Source: 2-12-FULL-60-25 sp964638165 (GTDB lineage Bacteria; Patescibacteriota; Patescibacteriia; 2-12-FULL-60-25). From it: a stretch of DNA of 5,568 nucleotides. Location: NCBI GenBank assembly GCA_964638165.1, contig CAZWYJ010000073.1, forward strand, positions 1-5,568, in the 5' to 3' direction. Below, piece by piece: positions 1-5,445 of this stretch. The stretch's first letter is position 1, and every line of letters starts with the position of its first letter. A program made the position numbers and the translations under genes. The notes under the pieces were generated by a model that was not told the DNA's origin, made no database searches, and saw nothing but the letters and a program-made list of their open reading frames with translations.

Positions 1-27
1 ACAAAAGATTCTAAAAATCGCGTAGCT

Positions 28-108
28 CATCGCGAGGGATCTCTTTCTTTTTGAAAACATGATGAGATCCGATGAACGTGCGTGAAAGGAAAGGGGTCCC
101 TCGCGATG
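28..108 (+). repeat. Long imperfect inverted repeat / RNA hairpin
   Basis: Positions 28-52 pair with 84-108 without a bulge. The outer 12 pairs (28-39 with 97-108, CATCGCGAGGGA and its complement) are all Watson-Crick. The inner 13 include four positions (40/96, 42/94, 48/88, 52/84) that are U-G wobbles when read as plus-strand RNA; on the minus strand the same positions would be A-C mismatches. The apical loop is about 30 nt. This bias suggests that any functional RNA is read from the plus strand, perhaps as the 3' end of a transcript entering from the left or as a small RNA. The GCGAGGGATC core resembles short dispersed intergenic repeats I recall from many environmental genomes, so a degenerate repeat element is the main alternative. 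Confidence 0.6.
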
Positions 109-118
109 CAATTCCTGC

Positions 119-161
119 GGACTCTCTTTATATAGCGCTCGGGATGACGGAAAGAGGGTTC
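119..161 (+). repeat. Second plus-sense hairpin
   Basis: Positions 119-129 (GGACTCTCTTT) pair with 151-161 (AAAGAGGGTTC) over 11 pairs, two of which (120/160 and 123/157) are G-U wobbles in plus-strand RNA. The loop of about 21 nt contains the palindrome AGCGCT. It follows the larger hairpin by 10 nt, so the two may belong to one structured transcript or one repeat element. There is no T-run directly after the stem, so it does not look like an intrinsic terminator in the plus direction. Confidence 0.4.
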
Positions 162-162
162 T

Positions 163-193
163 CAATCAACCAATCAACTACTTACCAATCAAC
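163..193. repeat. Three direct copies of CAATCAAC
   Basis: The 8-mer CAATCAAC occurs at 163-170, 171-178 and 186-193. The first two are in tandem and the third follows a 7-nt spacer. The array ends 2 nt before the stop codon of the minus-strand gene 1, so it lies in the 3' untranslated part of that gene (GTTGATTG in the mRNA sense). No hairpin forms, and no function is evident. Confidence 0.6.
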
Positions 194-195
194 CT

Positions 196-837
196 TTACC
201 GGAATGCGTGGCGCAGGCCGAGTCCTATCGCGACAACAAATATGAGGCCGAAAACGATCCACGTAAAATCAATGCGGTTCACGGATTTCGCCTCGGCTGA
301 AGTCGTTGCGGATAGCCACGTCGAATCAACGGATGTTTGATCGTGGGACGCGTCCAATTCATCAAGCATGCGAAAACTTCCGTCATCCATTTTCACACGT
401 ACAAGATTTCGATGTCCCGTAAACATGCCTTGGAAGAGATCCGTTTGAATGACAATCGGTTGATCGACGCTCGGACATATTACGTGCCCGCGAAATGTCA
501 CACCATCAGCGTGAAGCGTGATGACGTCCGCTGCGAGCGACTCCAGTTCCGGGCTCCATGAACACTGCTCGCCGTGCTGCGAGAGGGAAACGGAGGATTG
601 GATATAGGCAACGAGAACATCCTCGCTCCCCTCGATGCGCTGAAACGTTGAACTCGCGCCTTCGAATGACCCTGAAAGCGCCCGGGCGGCATCCGGCTGG
701 ATTCCAACAACCAAATCCACGCCGGACGGCACTACCTCAAAGTCAAAAACCGCAAATGAAGCATTCGTCTGCGCCCGCGCTCCGATTCCGACCGCGATTC
801 CAAGGAGAATCGCTATGAGATATTTCGTGCATTTCAC
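196..837 (-). CDS. Secreted, C-terminally membrane-anchored protein of unknown function
   Basis: This protein of 213 residues is not from a family I recognise. It starts with a typical export signal: lysines at 2 and 5, a hydrophobic core at about 6-19, and a likely signal-peptidase site after Ala-Arg-Ala (20-22). Residues 24-189 form a polar, probably beta-rich extracytoplasmic domain. Its only two cysteines, Cys92 and Cys121, could form a disulfide; Cys3 lies before the signal core and is no lipobox. Residues about 191-208 are a second hydrophobic segment followed by a short basic tail (RHAFR), which would anchor the protein with its domain outside. The start is GTG at 837, the only start that keeps the signal peptide. 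No Shine-Dalgarno precedes it, but an extended -10 box lies 7 nt upstream, suggesting a leaderless mRNA. It is divergent from the XRE regulator, so regulation by that protein is possible but unproven. Confidence 0.75.
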   Translation of the reverse strand: MKCTKYLIAILLGIAVGIGARAQTNASFAVFDFEVVPSGVDLVVGIQPDAARALSGSFEGASSTFQRIEGSEDVLVAYIQSSVSLSQHGEQCSWSPELESLAADVITLHADGVTFRGHVICPSVDQPIVIQTDLFQGMFTGHRNLVRVKMDDGSFRMLDELDASHDQTSVDSTWLSATTSAEAKSVNRIDFTWIVFGLIFVVAIGLGLRHAFR

Positions 838-863
838 AAAAAAAAGTGTAGCAGGAATATAAT
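833..863 (+). promoter_or_regulatory. Possible plus-strand promoter toward the XRE gene
   Basis: A perfect TATAAT lies at 858-863, and TTCACA (5 of 6 matches to the -35 consensus) lies at 833-838, with a longer than usual 19-nt spacer. Transcription would start near 870 and give the XRE mRNA a leader of about 100 nt. It overlaps the minus-strand promoter and the start codon of gene 1, so the two directions would interfere. The TATAAT could be a chance match in AT-rich DNA, and a closer leaderless-type box is the alternative promoter. Confidence 0.3.
845..853 (-). promoter_or_regulatory. Extended -10 promoter of gene 1 (leaderless type)
   Basis: On the minus strand the sequence reads TGCTACACT, followed by seven T residues and the GTG start at 837. 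TGC is the extended -10 element and TACACT the hexamer, keeping the two most important bases (A at -11, T at -7). Initiation about 7 nt downstream would fall on the start codon. There is no convincing -35. The same arrangement precedes the sigma-factor and helicase genes. Confidence 0.55.
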
Positions 864-955
864 CGTTTGAATAGCCTTAAAAAGAGCTCAATCAAGCCAT
901 TTTTTAACATAAACTGACAACCGCTCTTGACCGAAAATGCAATGTCTGATATCCT

Positions 956-964
956 TGCCATCAT
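956..964 (+). promoter_or_regulatory. Weak extended -10-like box before the XRE start
   Basis: TGCCATCAT lies here, with exactly 7 nt (965-971) before the ATG at 972. It keeps the TG extension, A at -11 and T at -7, but has C instead of T at the first hexamer position. It matches the spacing of the three stronger boxes in this window and would make the XRE message leaderless. On its own it would not be convincing. Confidence 0.3.
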
Positions 965-971
965 TACGAAT

Positions 972-1193
972 ATGGCCCGAGAACACACCGTCTATAACTG
1001 CCTCCGCAGCCTACGGCAGGAGAAGAAAATCACCCAGGAACAGCTCGCGAAGTCCGTCGGCGTTAGCCGTCAAACGATCTGCTCCATGGAGAAGGGCGAC
1101 TATATCCCGTCGCTTTCCTTGGCATTGCTCATCTCACAGTTTTTCAACCACCCGGTTGAACACGTGTTTCAATTGAAGCGCGTCTGCGAGTAA
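972..1193 (+). CDS. Small XRE-family helix-turn-helix transcriptional regulator
   Basis: This DNA-binding protein of 73 residues is of the compact XRE/Cro type, close in plan to the short stand-alone regulators (YgzD-like, about 65-75 residues) common in Firmicutes and CPR bacteria. The pattern is canonical: LRSLRQEKKITQEQLA (11-26) gives helix 1 and the start of helix 2, VGVSRQTICSMEKG (29-42) covers the turn and recognition helix, and YIPSLSLALLISQFF (44-58) gives the last helices. No sensor or effector domain is present, so it probably acts as a dimer that represses itself or a neighbour. ATG 972 gives the usual family length and has a -10-like box 7 nt upstream. Earlier in-frame starts are ATG 942 (83 residues) and TTG 927 (88 residues); no start has a Shine-Dalgarno. 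It is divergent from gene 1 and convergent with the membrane-protein gene. Confidence 0.85.
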   Translation: MAREHTVYNCLRSLRQEKKITQEQLAKSVGVSRQTICSMEKGDYIPSLSLALLISQFFNHPVEHVFQLKRVCE

Positions 1194-1215
1194 TTGGTCA
1201 GAATCTAGAATTTAG

Positions 1216-1247
1216 AAAAACATCCCGATATCCATCGGGATGTTTTT
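1216..1247. terminator. Bidirectional Rho-independent terminator
   Basis: This is a perfect 14-bp inverted repeat, 1216-1229 and 1234-1247, with the 4-nt loop ATCC. The GC-rich core CATCCCGAT/ATCGGGATG is flanked by A5 on the left and T5 on the right, so either strand gives a hairpin ending in a U-run. It begins 23 nt after the XRE stop codon and lies 18 nt beyond the membrane-protein stop codon, so it can end both convergent transcripts. Confidence 0.93.
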
Positions 1248-1264
1248 GTTCTATGGCTAAGATC

Positions 1265-3010
1265 TCATTGCCGAGGGGCAGGGGCGATGTCCGGCGCGAT
1301 CGGCGGAGTCGCCACGCCTGTTGAACCGCCACCGCTTCCGGAAGCGCCTTGTGCGGGCGTTTCCGTTTTGAGCATGACGCCACCCATCGGCAGAATGGTC
1401 GGATTATCATTCACGATCCCTTTCACGAGCGGAACGATCACGGCATTCGGAACCCATGTTCCCGCCGTTTCCTCCGGTCTCTTCGTGACCGGGAAAACGA
1501 GCGCGGGGACGTAGAGCTCAAACGATTGATTATCCTCGTACTGATACACCTGAACCAGCGCCTTCATCGGCGTCCCAAGTTCCGCCTTCACGATTTTCGT
1601 CTCGACATTCCCATCCGCATAGTACCGCATCGGCGAGGAGATCCCGCCCTTCTTTGCCTGATCGAGAACGGCATTCGCGTCCGTTTCCGCATCATAGGCG
1701 GATGCCTCAAACGAAAGTTGCTGCAGGTTGTACACGCTCGAAACCCGCTTGACCCGAACATTGATTCCAATGGAAAGACCCATCTTTTCTCCGCCGTTCT
1801 GATAGACCGTCTCCCCGTTGACCAAGAGCGGGTACGTGATTTGCACAACATCCGGGATATAGATTTCAGTGTTGCCGCGCTCCATTGAGACGACATTCGC
1901 GCCATAGGAATACTCCCATGACCGATTCACCTCTCCGGGACCGTACACCGACCGATTGATGCCGTGCTGCTGGATGAATGCGTCCGCGATGCGCACGAGC
2001 TCATCGTCCGAAGGGATATCGGACGCCTTCAACCGGCTCGCTTGCCAGCACGCATCATCCGTACAGCTCGGGTACGCGCCCTGCCACTGATCCCAATTCT
2101 GATCAATGGATATCGTGCCGTTCCGAGGGCTTACATAGATCTGATATCCGTACGGTTCATCCTGATAGATACTAACATCGCCGACACGCGCACTTCCGAA
2201 CGATCCGAGATTCGCGAGATCAATTCCCATGCCCTGCACCGCCGATGCCAGTGCACCACTTGAGAAGGATCCGGCGGAACGCTTTAAGACATCGAGCGAC
2301 GTTTCCGCAAGGGTCAATGCATCACCCGTATAGTCATACTCGACGACCGTCATCGGGTACGGATACGGTGCGATCATCTTGACATCCTGAGGGGTAGCCG
2401 ACGTCACGATATCCGAAGGCCTCTCATCAACAACGAGCATGGCCGAATCACTGCCTTCTTGGGATACGCGAGGCGCGATCGTCGGCATCGGCGCCACTGA
2501 TGAGGCTAAAGCATTCATGGATCCGCCACCCATGCCGGCCGGCACGCCCTGATACGATCCATCCGCCATGGCAATCTGTCCAAATGCCTTTCCTGTAATG
2601 CGCTGAATCGTAAGGACATCTCCGGTCGCAGGAGATTGAATGTGAACGGCACCGACTTTCGGACGCATCAGAGAAAGGATGCTCGTATCCTGAATGACGT
2701 AGAGCATGGCCATCATACCGACAGCGACCCCGCTGAAGGTAAAACCGATCGCGGGCCAGAATCTGGACGAAGGAATATTTGGGAGAGAGGGTTTCATAGA
2801 TGAGAGGCGCGACGAAGAAAGGGCTTTTGCCTTTTCCGCCAGCGTTTTTCGTAAGGTTTGAAGAAAATGCGCATCCGCGACCACATCCGGTTTTGCAGAC
2901 GCGAGCGTTTGGATGATGCGTTTGAGCTCTTCTTCGCGGCTGCGAAGCGAGGTGTCAGACGCGTAGAGCTCTTCGAGGAGCGACGCGATTTCTTTTTGGG
3001 AAAGTTTCAT
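1265..3010 (-). CDS. Single-pass membrane protein, candidate anti-sigma factor
   Basis: This 581-residue protein directly follows a sigma-factor gene. Residues 1-83 are charged, probably helical and without a signal peptide (EEL, SREEELKRII, HFLQTLRKTLAEKAK), as expected for a cytoplasmic sigma-binding segment. Residues about 84-106 form one transmembrane helix. Residues 107-581 would be outside the cell: a low-complexity Gly/Ala/Pro part (about 155-185), a globular part (about 215-510) with Cys316 and Cys321 as a possible disulfide pair, and a Gly/Pro/Ala-rich tail (about 551-581). No HxxxCxxC zinc anti-sigma motif is present, and I recognise no named domain in the outer part. The anti-sigma role is inferred from gene order and topology. 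ATG 3010 is the only start: an in-frame stop lies 30 nt upstream. It has no Shine-Dalgarno and no promoter-like box, fitting co-transcription with the sigma factor, 67 nt upstream. Confidence 0.8.
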   Translation of the reverse strand: MKLSQKEIASLLEELYASDTSLRSREEELKRIIQTLASAKPDVVADAHFLQTLRKTLAEKAKALSSSRLSSMKPSLPNIPSSRFWPAIGFTFSGVAVGMMAMLYVIQDTSILSLMRPKVGAVHIQSPATGDVLTIQRITGKAFGQIAMADGSYQGVPAGMGGGSMNALASSVAPMPTIAPRVSQEGSDSAMLVVDERPSDIVTSATPQDVKMIAPYPYPMTVVEYDYTGDALTLAETSLDVLKRSAGSFSSGALASAVQGMGIDLANLGSFGSARVGDVSIYQDEPYGYQIYVSPRNGTISIDQNWDQWQGAYPSCTDDACWQASRLKASDIPSDDELVRIADAFIQQHGINRSVYGPGEVNRSWEYSYGANVVSMERGNTEIYIPDVVQITYPLLVNGETVYQNGGEKMGLSIGINVRVKRVSSVYNLQQLSFEASAYDAETDANAVLDQAKKGGISSPMRYYADGNVETKIVKAELGTPMKALVQVYQYEDNQSFELYVPALVFPVTKRPEETAGTWVPNAVIVPLVKGIVNDNPTILPMGGVMLKTETPAQGASGSGGGSTGVATPPIAPDIAPAPRQ

Positions 3011-3018
3011 AAGGAGGT
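3011..3018 (-). promoter_or_regulatory. Anti-Shine-Dalgarno-like sequence abutting a start codon
   Basis: On the coding (minus) strand the 8 nt directly before ATG 3010 are ACCTCCTT, identical to the anti-Shine-Dalgarno sequence near the 3' end of bacterial 16S rRNA. It is the opposite of a ribosome binding site and cannot recruit 16S rRNA. Read on the plus strand it is a perfect AAGGAGGT, but no credible plus-strand gene follows. Confidence 0.5.
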
Positions 3019-3078
3019 ATTGCGGATTGCGGATTGCGGATTACGGATTGAAACCATGCGTAATTCGTAATACGCAAT
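3019..3078. repeat. Inverted array of 7-bp ATTRCGN repeats
   Basis: Four tandem heptads read on the plus strand (ATTGCGG at 3019, 3026 and 3033, ATTACGG at 3040) plus a trailing ATTG. After the spacer 3051-3057, three heptads run on the minus strand (ATTGCGT 3078-3072, ATTACGA 3071-3065, ATTACGC 3064-3058). Positions 3033-3049 can pair with 3062-3078 at 15 of 17 positions, giving a hairpin with a 12-nt loop, and the arms can slip by one heptad. The array fills nearly the whole gap between the sigma and membrane-protein genes and reaches the first base of the sigma stop codon. I recall CCGCAAT-type heptads as dispersed intergenic repeats in environmental genomes, but have not checked this. Confidence 0.8.
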
Positions 3079-3647
3079 CAGTACAACGCAACGACGGTGA
3101 ATAATAGGATGAGGAACGCATCTCCGAAATCCTCCCGCAATTTCCGAATCGTCCGTGAGAACACCTGTTTGACATTCGACTCCGTCATCCCGAGGATATC
3201 CGCAATTTCCTTGTGCGAAAGCCCGTCCCACAAGCGCATCGTGACAATTTCCCGCTGTTCCGGCTTGAGGAGACGGAGGGCGTCCTGAACTTTTTCAAGT
3301 GCCACATTCGCTTCCGCATCCCGCTCAATATCCGTTGACGATGACAGATCCCGCCCGTTCTCTATATTCTCCGCTGGATGGTTCGTGCGGTAGTGGTCAA
3401 TCACGGCATTGCGCGCGATCCGGTAGATCCATGCGGAAAACGTTCCCCGCGAGGCATCAAACTGATGAATACGCTCCAGCACCTTCATGAAAACATCGCT
3501 CGTGAGATCTTCCGCCGTCTCCCGATGAAATGTTTTGAAGTAGATGAATCGGTAGATCTTCTCCGCGTAGAGCTGATAGAGGTCATCAAATCGCCCAAGC
3601 ATTCCGGCTTGGCAGTCTTCGATGGCTGCCGATTCCCTTGGATCCAC
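3078..3647 (-). CDS. ECF-like sigma-70 family RNA polymerase sigma factor
   Basis: This compact two-domain sigma factor directs RNA polymerase to a dedicated promoter set. With the start used here it has 189 residues. Region 2 (about 19-88) includes FDDLYQLYAEKIYRFIYF, the core-binding ETAEDLTSDVFMKVL (43-57) and the -10-recognising TFSAWIYRIARNAVIDHYR (69-87). A polar linker follows. Region 4 (about 117-172) ends in the -35-reading helix-turn-helix LSHKEIADILGMTESNVKQVFSRTIRKLRE. The last 14 residues (DAFLILLFTVVALY) are an unusual hydrophobic tail. The frame is open to GTG 3680 (200 residues), but I chose GTG 3647: the longer version adds MRGFLSCYYSP, unlike the family, and an extended -10 box lies 6 nt before 3647. 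Neither start has a Shine-Dalgarno. The downstream membrane protein is the likely anti-sigma partner. Confidence 0.88.
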   Translation of the reverse strand: MDPRESAAIEDCQAGMLGRFDDLYQLYAEKIYRFIYFKTFHRETAEDLTSDVFMKVLERIHQFDASRGTFSAWIYRIARNAVIDHYRTNHPAENIENGRDLSSSTDIERDAEANVALEKVQDALRLLKPEQREIVTMRLWDGLSHKEIADILGMTESNVKQVFSRTIRKLREDFGDAFLILLFTVVALY

Positions 3648-3653
3648 AGGGCT

Positions 3654-3662
3654 ATAGTAACA
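3654..3662 (-). promoter_or_regulatory. Extended -10 promoter of the sigma gene (leaderless type)
   Basis: On the minus strand TGTTACTAT is followed by 6 nt (AGCCCT) and GTG at 3647. TACTAT matches TATAAT at 4 of 6 positions, including A at -11 and T at -7, and is preceded by the TG extension. No good -35 is seen. Transcription would begin at or next to the start codon and would continue into the membrane-protein gene. Confidence 0.55.
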
Positions 3663-3723
3663 CGAGAGAAAGCCCCTCACATGAGACTACGAGACACGGC
3701 AATAAAAGGTGACAAGAGGCTTC

Positions 3724-5421
3724 CTACGTTATCATGCGAACCATGCGCAGCTCATCATACGAGTACTTCCCGCCAAACTGTTCAAAAATCGGGGTAAGTC
3801 TGCCGTCTTCCGATGCCTCAAATGCCCGACGAATCTCCGTTGCTCCCCGAAGGACGTGCTCCGGAAGACGCTTTTCAATCTCCGCTTTCTCGATTTTCCC
3901 GTCCATGTACAGCTTCTCGATGTGCGAGAAAATCGTGGACGGCGCAAAGCTACGCGCCTCCGCGATCTCCGCGATCGTCTTCCCCGCCGTAAAGAGCGCG
4001 AGTGTCTCATCGTGCGTCGAGCCCTTCTTCGCCCGTTTCTCCCCTCGCAAAGGCCTCGGGGCTTCAGCCATTCGCGCCGGAACGAAATTTACCGTATCCA
4101 ACATGCCCCCGCACGCAATGATGAAATCGTTCTGAACCTGCGCGAGACGGTCGCGATCCTCGTGCGCATATTCTTCCTCCGCCTGCGCGGATCGAGTACG
4201 AAATTCGGCATCCGCATCTAAAATCTGCGGATGCACTTCCAAAGCGCGCGCATTGTAGCCGAGCAAGTGGAGTCCGGAGAGCGAGCGTACGCGCGAGAGC
4301 GCCACGTATCCCTGTCCGTACTCAAACGCCTCGGAGAGATCCATAACCGCGGAATCCAATGTGAGACCTTGGCTCTTGTGGATGGTGATGGCCCATGCCA
4401 GCCGTAGCGGAATCTGCGTGATTTTCGCGATCGTCTTTGATCCGTCCGCCACGATCCACTCCATCTGCGGAAGGTGAACCGTTCGGCCTTGGGCGGTTTT
4501 GATGATCGGGAATCCGTCCTCATCGTCGAATCCGATCACATCTCCGAGTGTGCCATTCACGAAGCCTTTCTCGAAATGATTCTTCGTACACATCACGCGC
4601 GCGCCGATCTTCAGCGAGAGGAATTCCGGGGAAAGACAGTTCTTAATGAGGCGCTCAAGGTGCGACTTGGATCCGCGCGTTTCCATCTGAAAAACCTGCA
4701 TGTCGCCCGAAAGTTCCGCGAGCTTTTCGTCATTCACGCGATCCACGTTCGCATTGTGTGCGTAGAGTCGAGGAAAACAGTCCGTATGCCGATCGCCGAG
4801 ATATCGCGAACGAAGTCTTTCGTGGACGTCCGTCGAAGGCCTGCCACTCCTGAGTGACGAGAGGAGGCGGATGAATTCCGGATCATCGTGGCGATACTGA
4901 TCCGTAAGGTAACAGGTCAGCAAATCCGCGCGTTGCCATGCTGAAGATGCGTACGCGAATTGCGCGAGCTCTTCGTCCATACGTGAAACAGGCGGAAGCT
5001 GAAAGAAATCGCCGACGAGCACGACCTGCAAGCCCCCGAACGGTAACTGCGGATCCTTGATCTTGCGACAGACCTGATCCACGCAATCGAGTGTCCGCGC
5101 ATCCAGCATGGAGATCTCATCAATAATGAGTACGGGCGTTCGCTGAATGCGCGCAACCAGTTTGCCGTTCGCGAGAATGCGCTCCATGTGCTCATCGCTG
5201 ATGAATTTGTAAATCTCGATCCCGGACCAGGAGTGCACGGTCATGCCACCGATGTGCGTGGCCGCGATGCCCGTGGATGCCGTGATCGCGGGTTCGACCC
5301 CGTGGCTCCGAAGCCAATGGATGTACTGCCCCACGGTATGCGTTTTTCCTGATCCCGGTTCCCCGGTCAAAAAGACATTCGCGCCGGTCTTGAGGATAGC
5401 GAGGGCGGTTTCTTGCGTCAT
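3724..5421 (-). CDS. Pif1-like superfamily 1B DNA helicase with C-terminal HTH_40-type domain
   Basis: This 565-residue ATP-dependent helicase is expected to unwind DNA 5'-3', as Pif1/RecD2-family enzymes do at structured or damaged DNA. Motifs in order: Walker A GEPGSGKT (20-27); motif Ia TASTGIAATHIGG (47-59); Walker B LIIDEISMLD (98-107); motif III VGDFFQLPPV with Gln141 (136-145); motif IV around LTDQYRH (172-178); motif V AWAITIHKSQGLTLDSA (342-358); motif VI GQGYVALSRVRSLSGLHLL (369-387), with Arg377 as the likely arginine finger. After a charged linker (about 405-460), residues about 465-565 resemble the helix-turn-helix domain at the C-terminus of RecQ (HTH_40), with STHDETLALFTAGKTIAEIA. 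All catalytic motifs are intact. The start is the first ATG after an in-frame TGA; it lacks a Shine-Dalgarno but has an extended -10 box 7 nt upstream. No terminator is evident before the sigma gene, so read-through is possible. Confidence 0.93.
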   Translation of the reverse strand: MTQETALAILKTGANVFLTGEPGSGKTHTVGQYIHWLRSHGVEPAITASTGIAATHIGGMTVHSWSGIEIYKFISDEHMERILANGKLVARIQRTPVLIIDEISMLDARTLDCVDQVCRKIKDPQLPFGGLQVVLVGDFFQLPPVSRMDEELAQFAYASSAWQRADLLTCYLTDQYRHDDPEFIRLLSSLRSGRPSTDVHERLRSRYLGDRHTDCFPRLYAHNANVDRVNDEKLAELSGDMQVFQMETRGSKSHLERLIKNCLSPEFLSLKIGARVMCTKNHFEKGFVNGTLGDVIGFDDEDGFPIIKTAQGRTVHLPQMEWIVADGSKTIAKITQIPLRLAWAITIHKSQGLTLDSAVMDLSEAFEYGQGYVALSRVRSLSGLHLLGYNARALEVHPQILDADAEFRTRSAQAEEEYAHEDRDRLAQVQNDFIIACGGMLDTVNFVPARMAEAPRPLRGEKRAKKGSTHDETLALFTAGKTIAEIAEARSFAPSTIFSHIEKLYMDGKIEKAEIEKRLPEHVLRGATEIRRAFEASEDGRLTPIFEQFGGKYSYDELRMVRMIT

Positions 5422-5428
5422 GGCAGGG

Positions 5429-5437
5429 ATCGTAGCA
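5429..5437 (-). promoter_or_regulatory. Extended -10 promoter of the helicase gene (leaderless type)
   Basis: On the minus strand TGCTACGAT (TG extension plus hexamer TACGAT, 5434-5429) is followed by 7 nt and ATG 5421. A possible -35, GTGACT at 5456-5451, matches TTGACA at 4 of 6 positions with a 16-nt spacer. The predicted start of transcription coincides with the start codon. Confidence 0.55.
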
Positions 5438-5445
5438 GATCATCC

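Noticed and set aside
196..837. Gene 1 as a lipoprotein
   Set aside because: Cys3 lies before the hydrophobic core, and no lipobox cysteine follows it; a normal signal-peptidase site and a C-terminal anchor fit better.
927..971. Longer N-terminus of the XRE regulator from TTG 927 or ATG 942
   Set aside because: It adds residues that short XRE regulators lack, has no Shine-Dalgarno and no promoter box at the right distance. It stays possible if the TATAAT at 858 is the promoter.
1349..1888. Plus-strand open frame of 179 codons inside the membrane-protein gene
   Set aside because: It is Arg/His/Ile-rich with no domain-like pattern and lies opposite a well-supported gene; an antisense shadow.
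1265..3010. Zinc-binding anti-sigma (ZAS) domain in the membrane protein
   Set aside because: The first 83 residues contain no cysteine, so the HxxxCxxC motif is absent.
3019..3078. CRISPR array
   Set aside because: The repeat unit is 7 bp, there are no unique spacers of 25-40 bp, and half the units are inverted.
3078..3080. Recoded TGA (glycine) as in Gracilibacteria/Absconditabacteria
   Set aside because: TGA ends the sigma and membrane-protein genes, the latter just before a strong terminator, and no long frame needs TGA read-through.
3027..3104. Plus-strand peptide from TTG 3027 behind the perfect AAGGAGGT
   Set aside because: Only 25 codons, made mostly of translated heptad repeat and antisense to the sigma 3' end, so no sign of coding.
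3378..3797. Plus-strand open frame of 139 codons across the sigma gene and the helicase 3' end
   Set aside because: It lies opposite conserved sigma region 2 and has no recognisable domain or ribosome binding site.
3709..4221. Plus-strand open frame of 170 codons opposite the helicase 3' half
   Set aside because: It is Arg-rich and low-quality and lies opposite coding DNA with clear helicase and HTH motifs; an antisense shadow.
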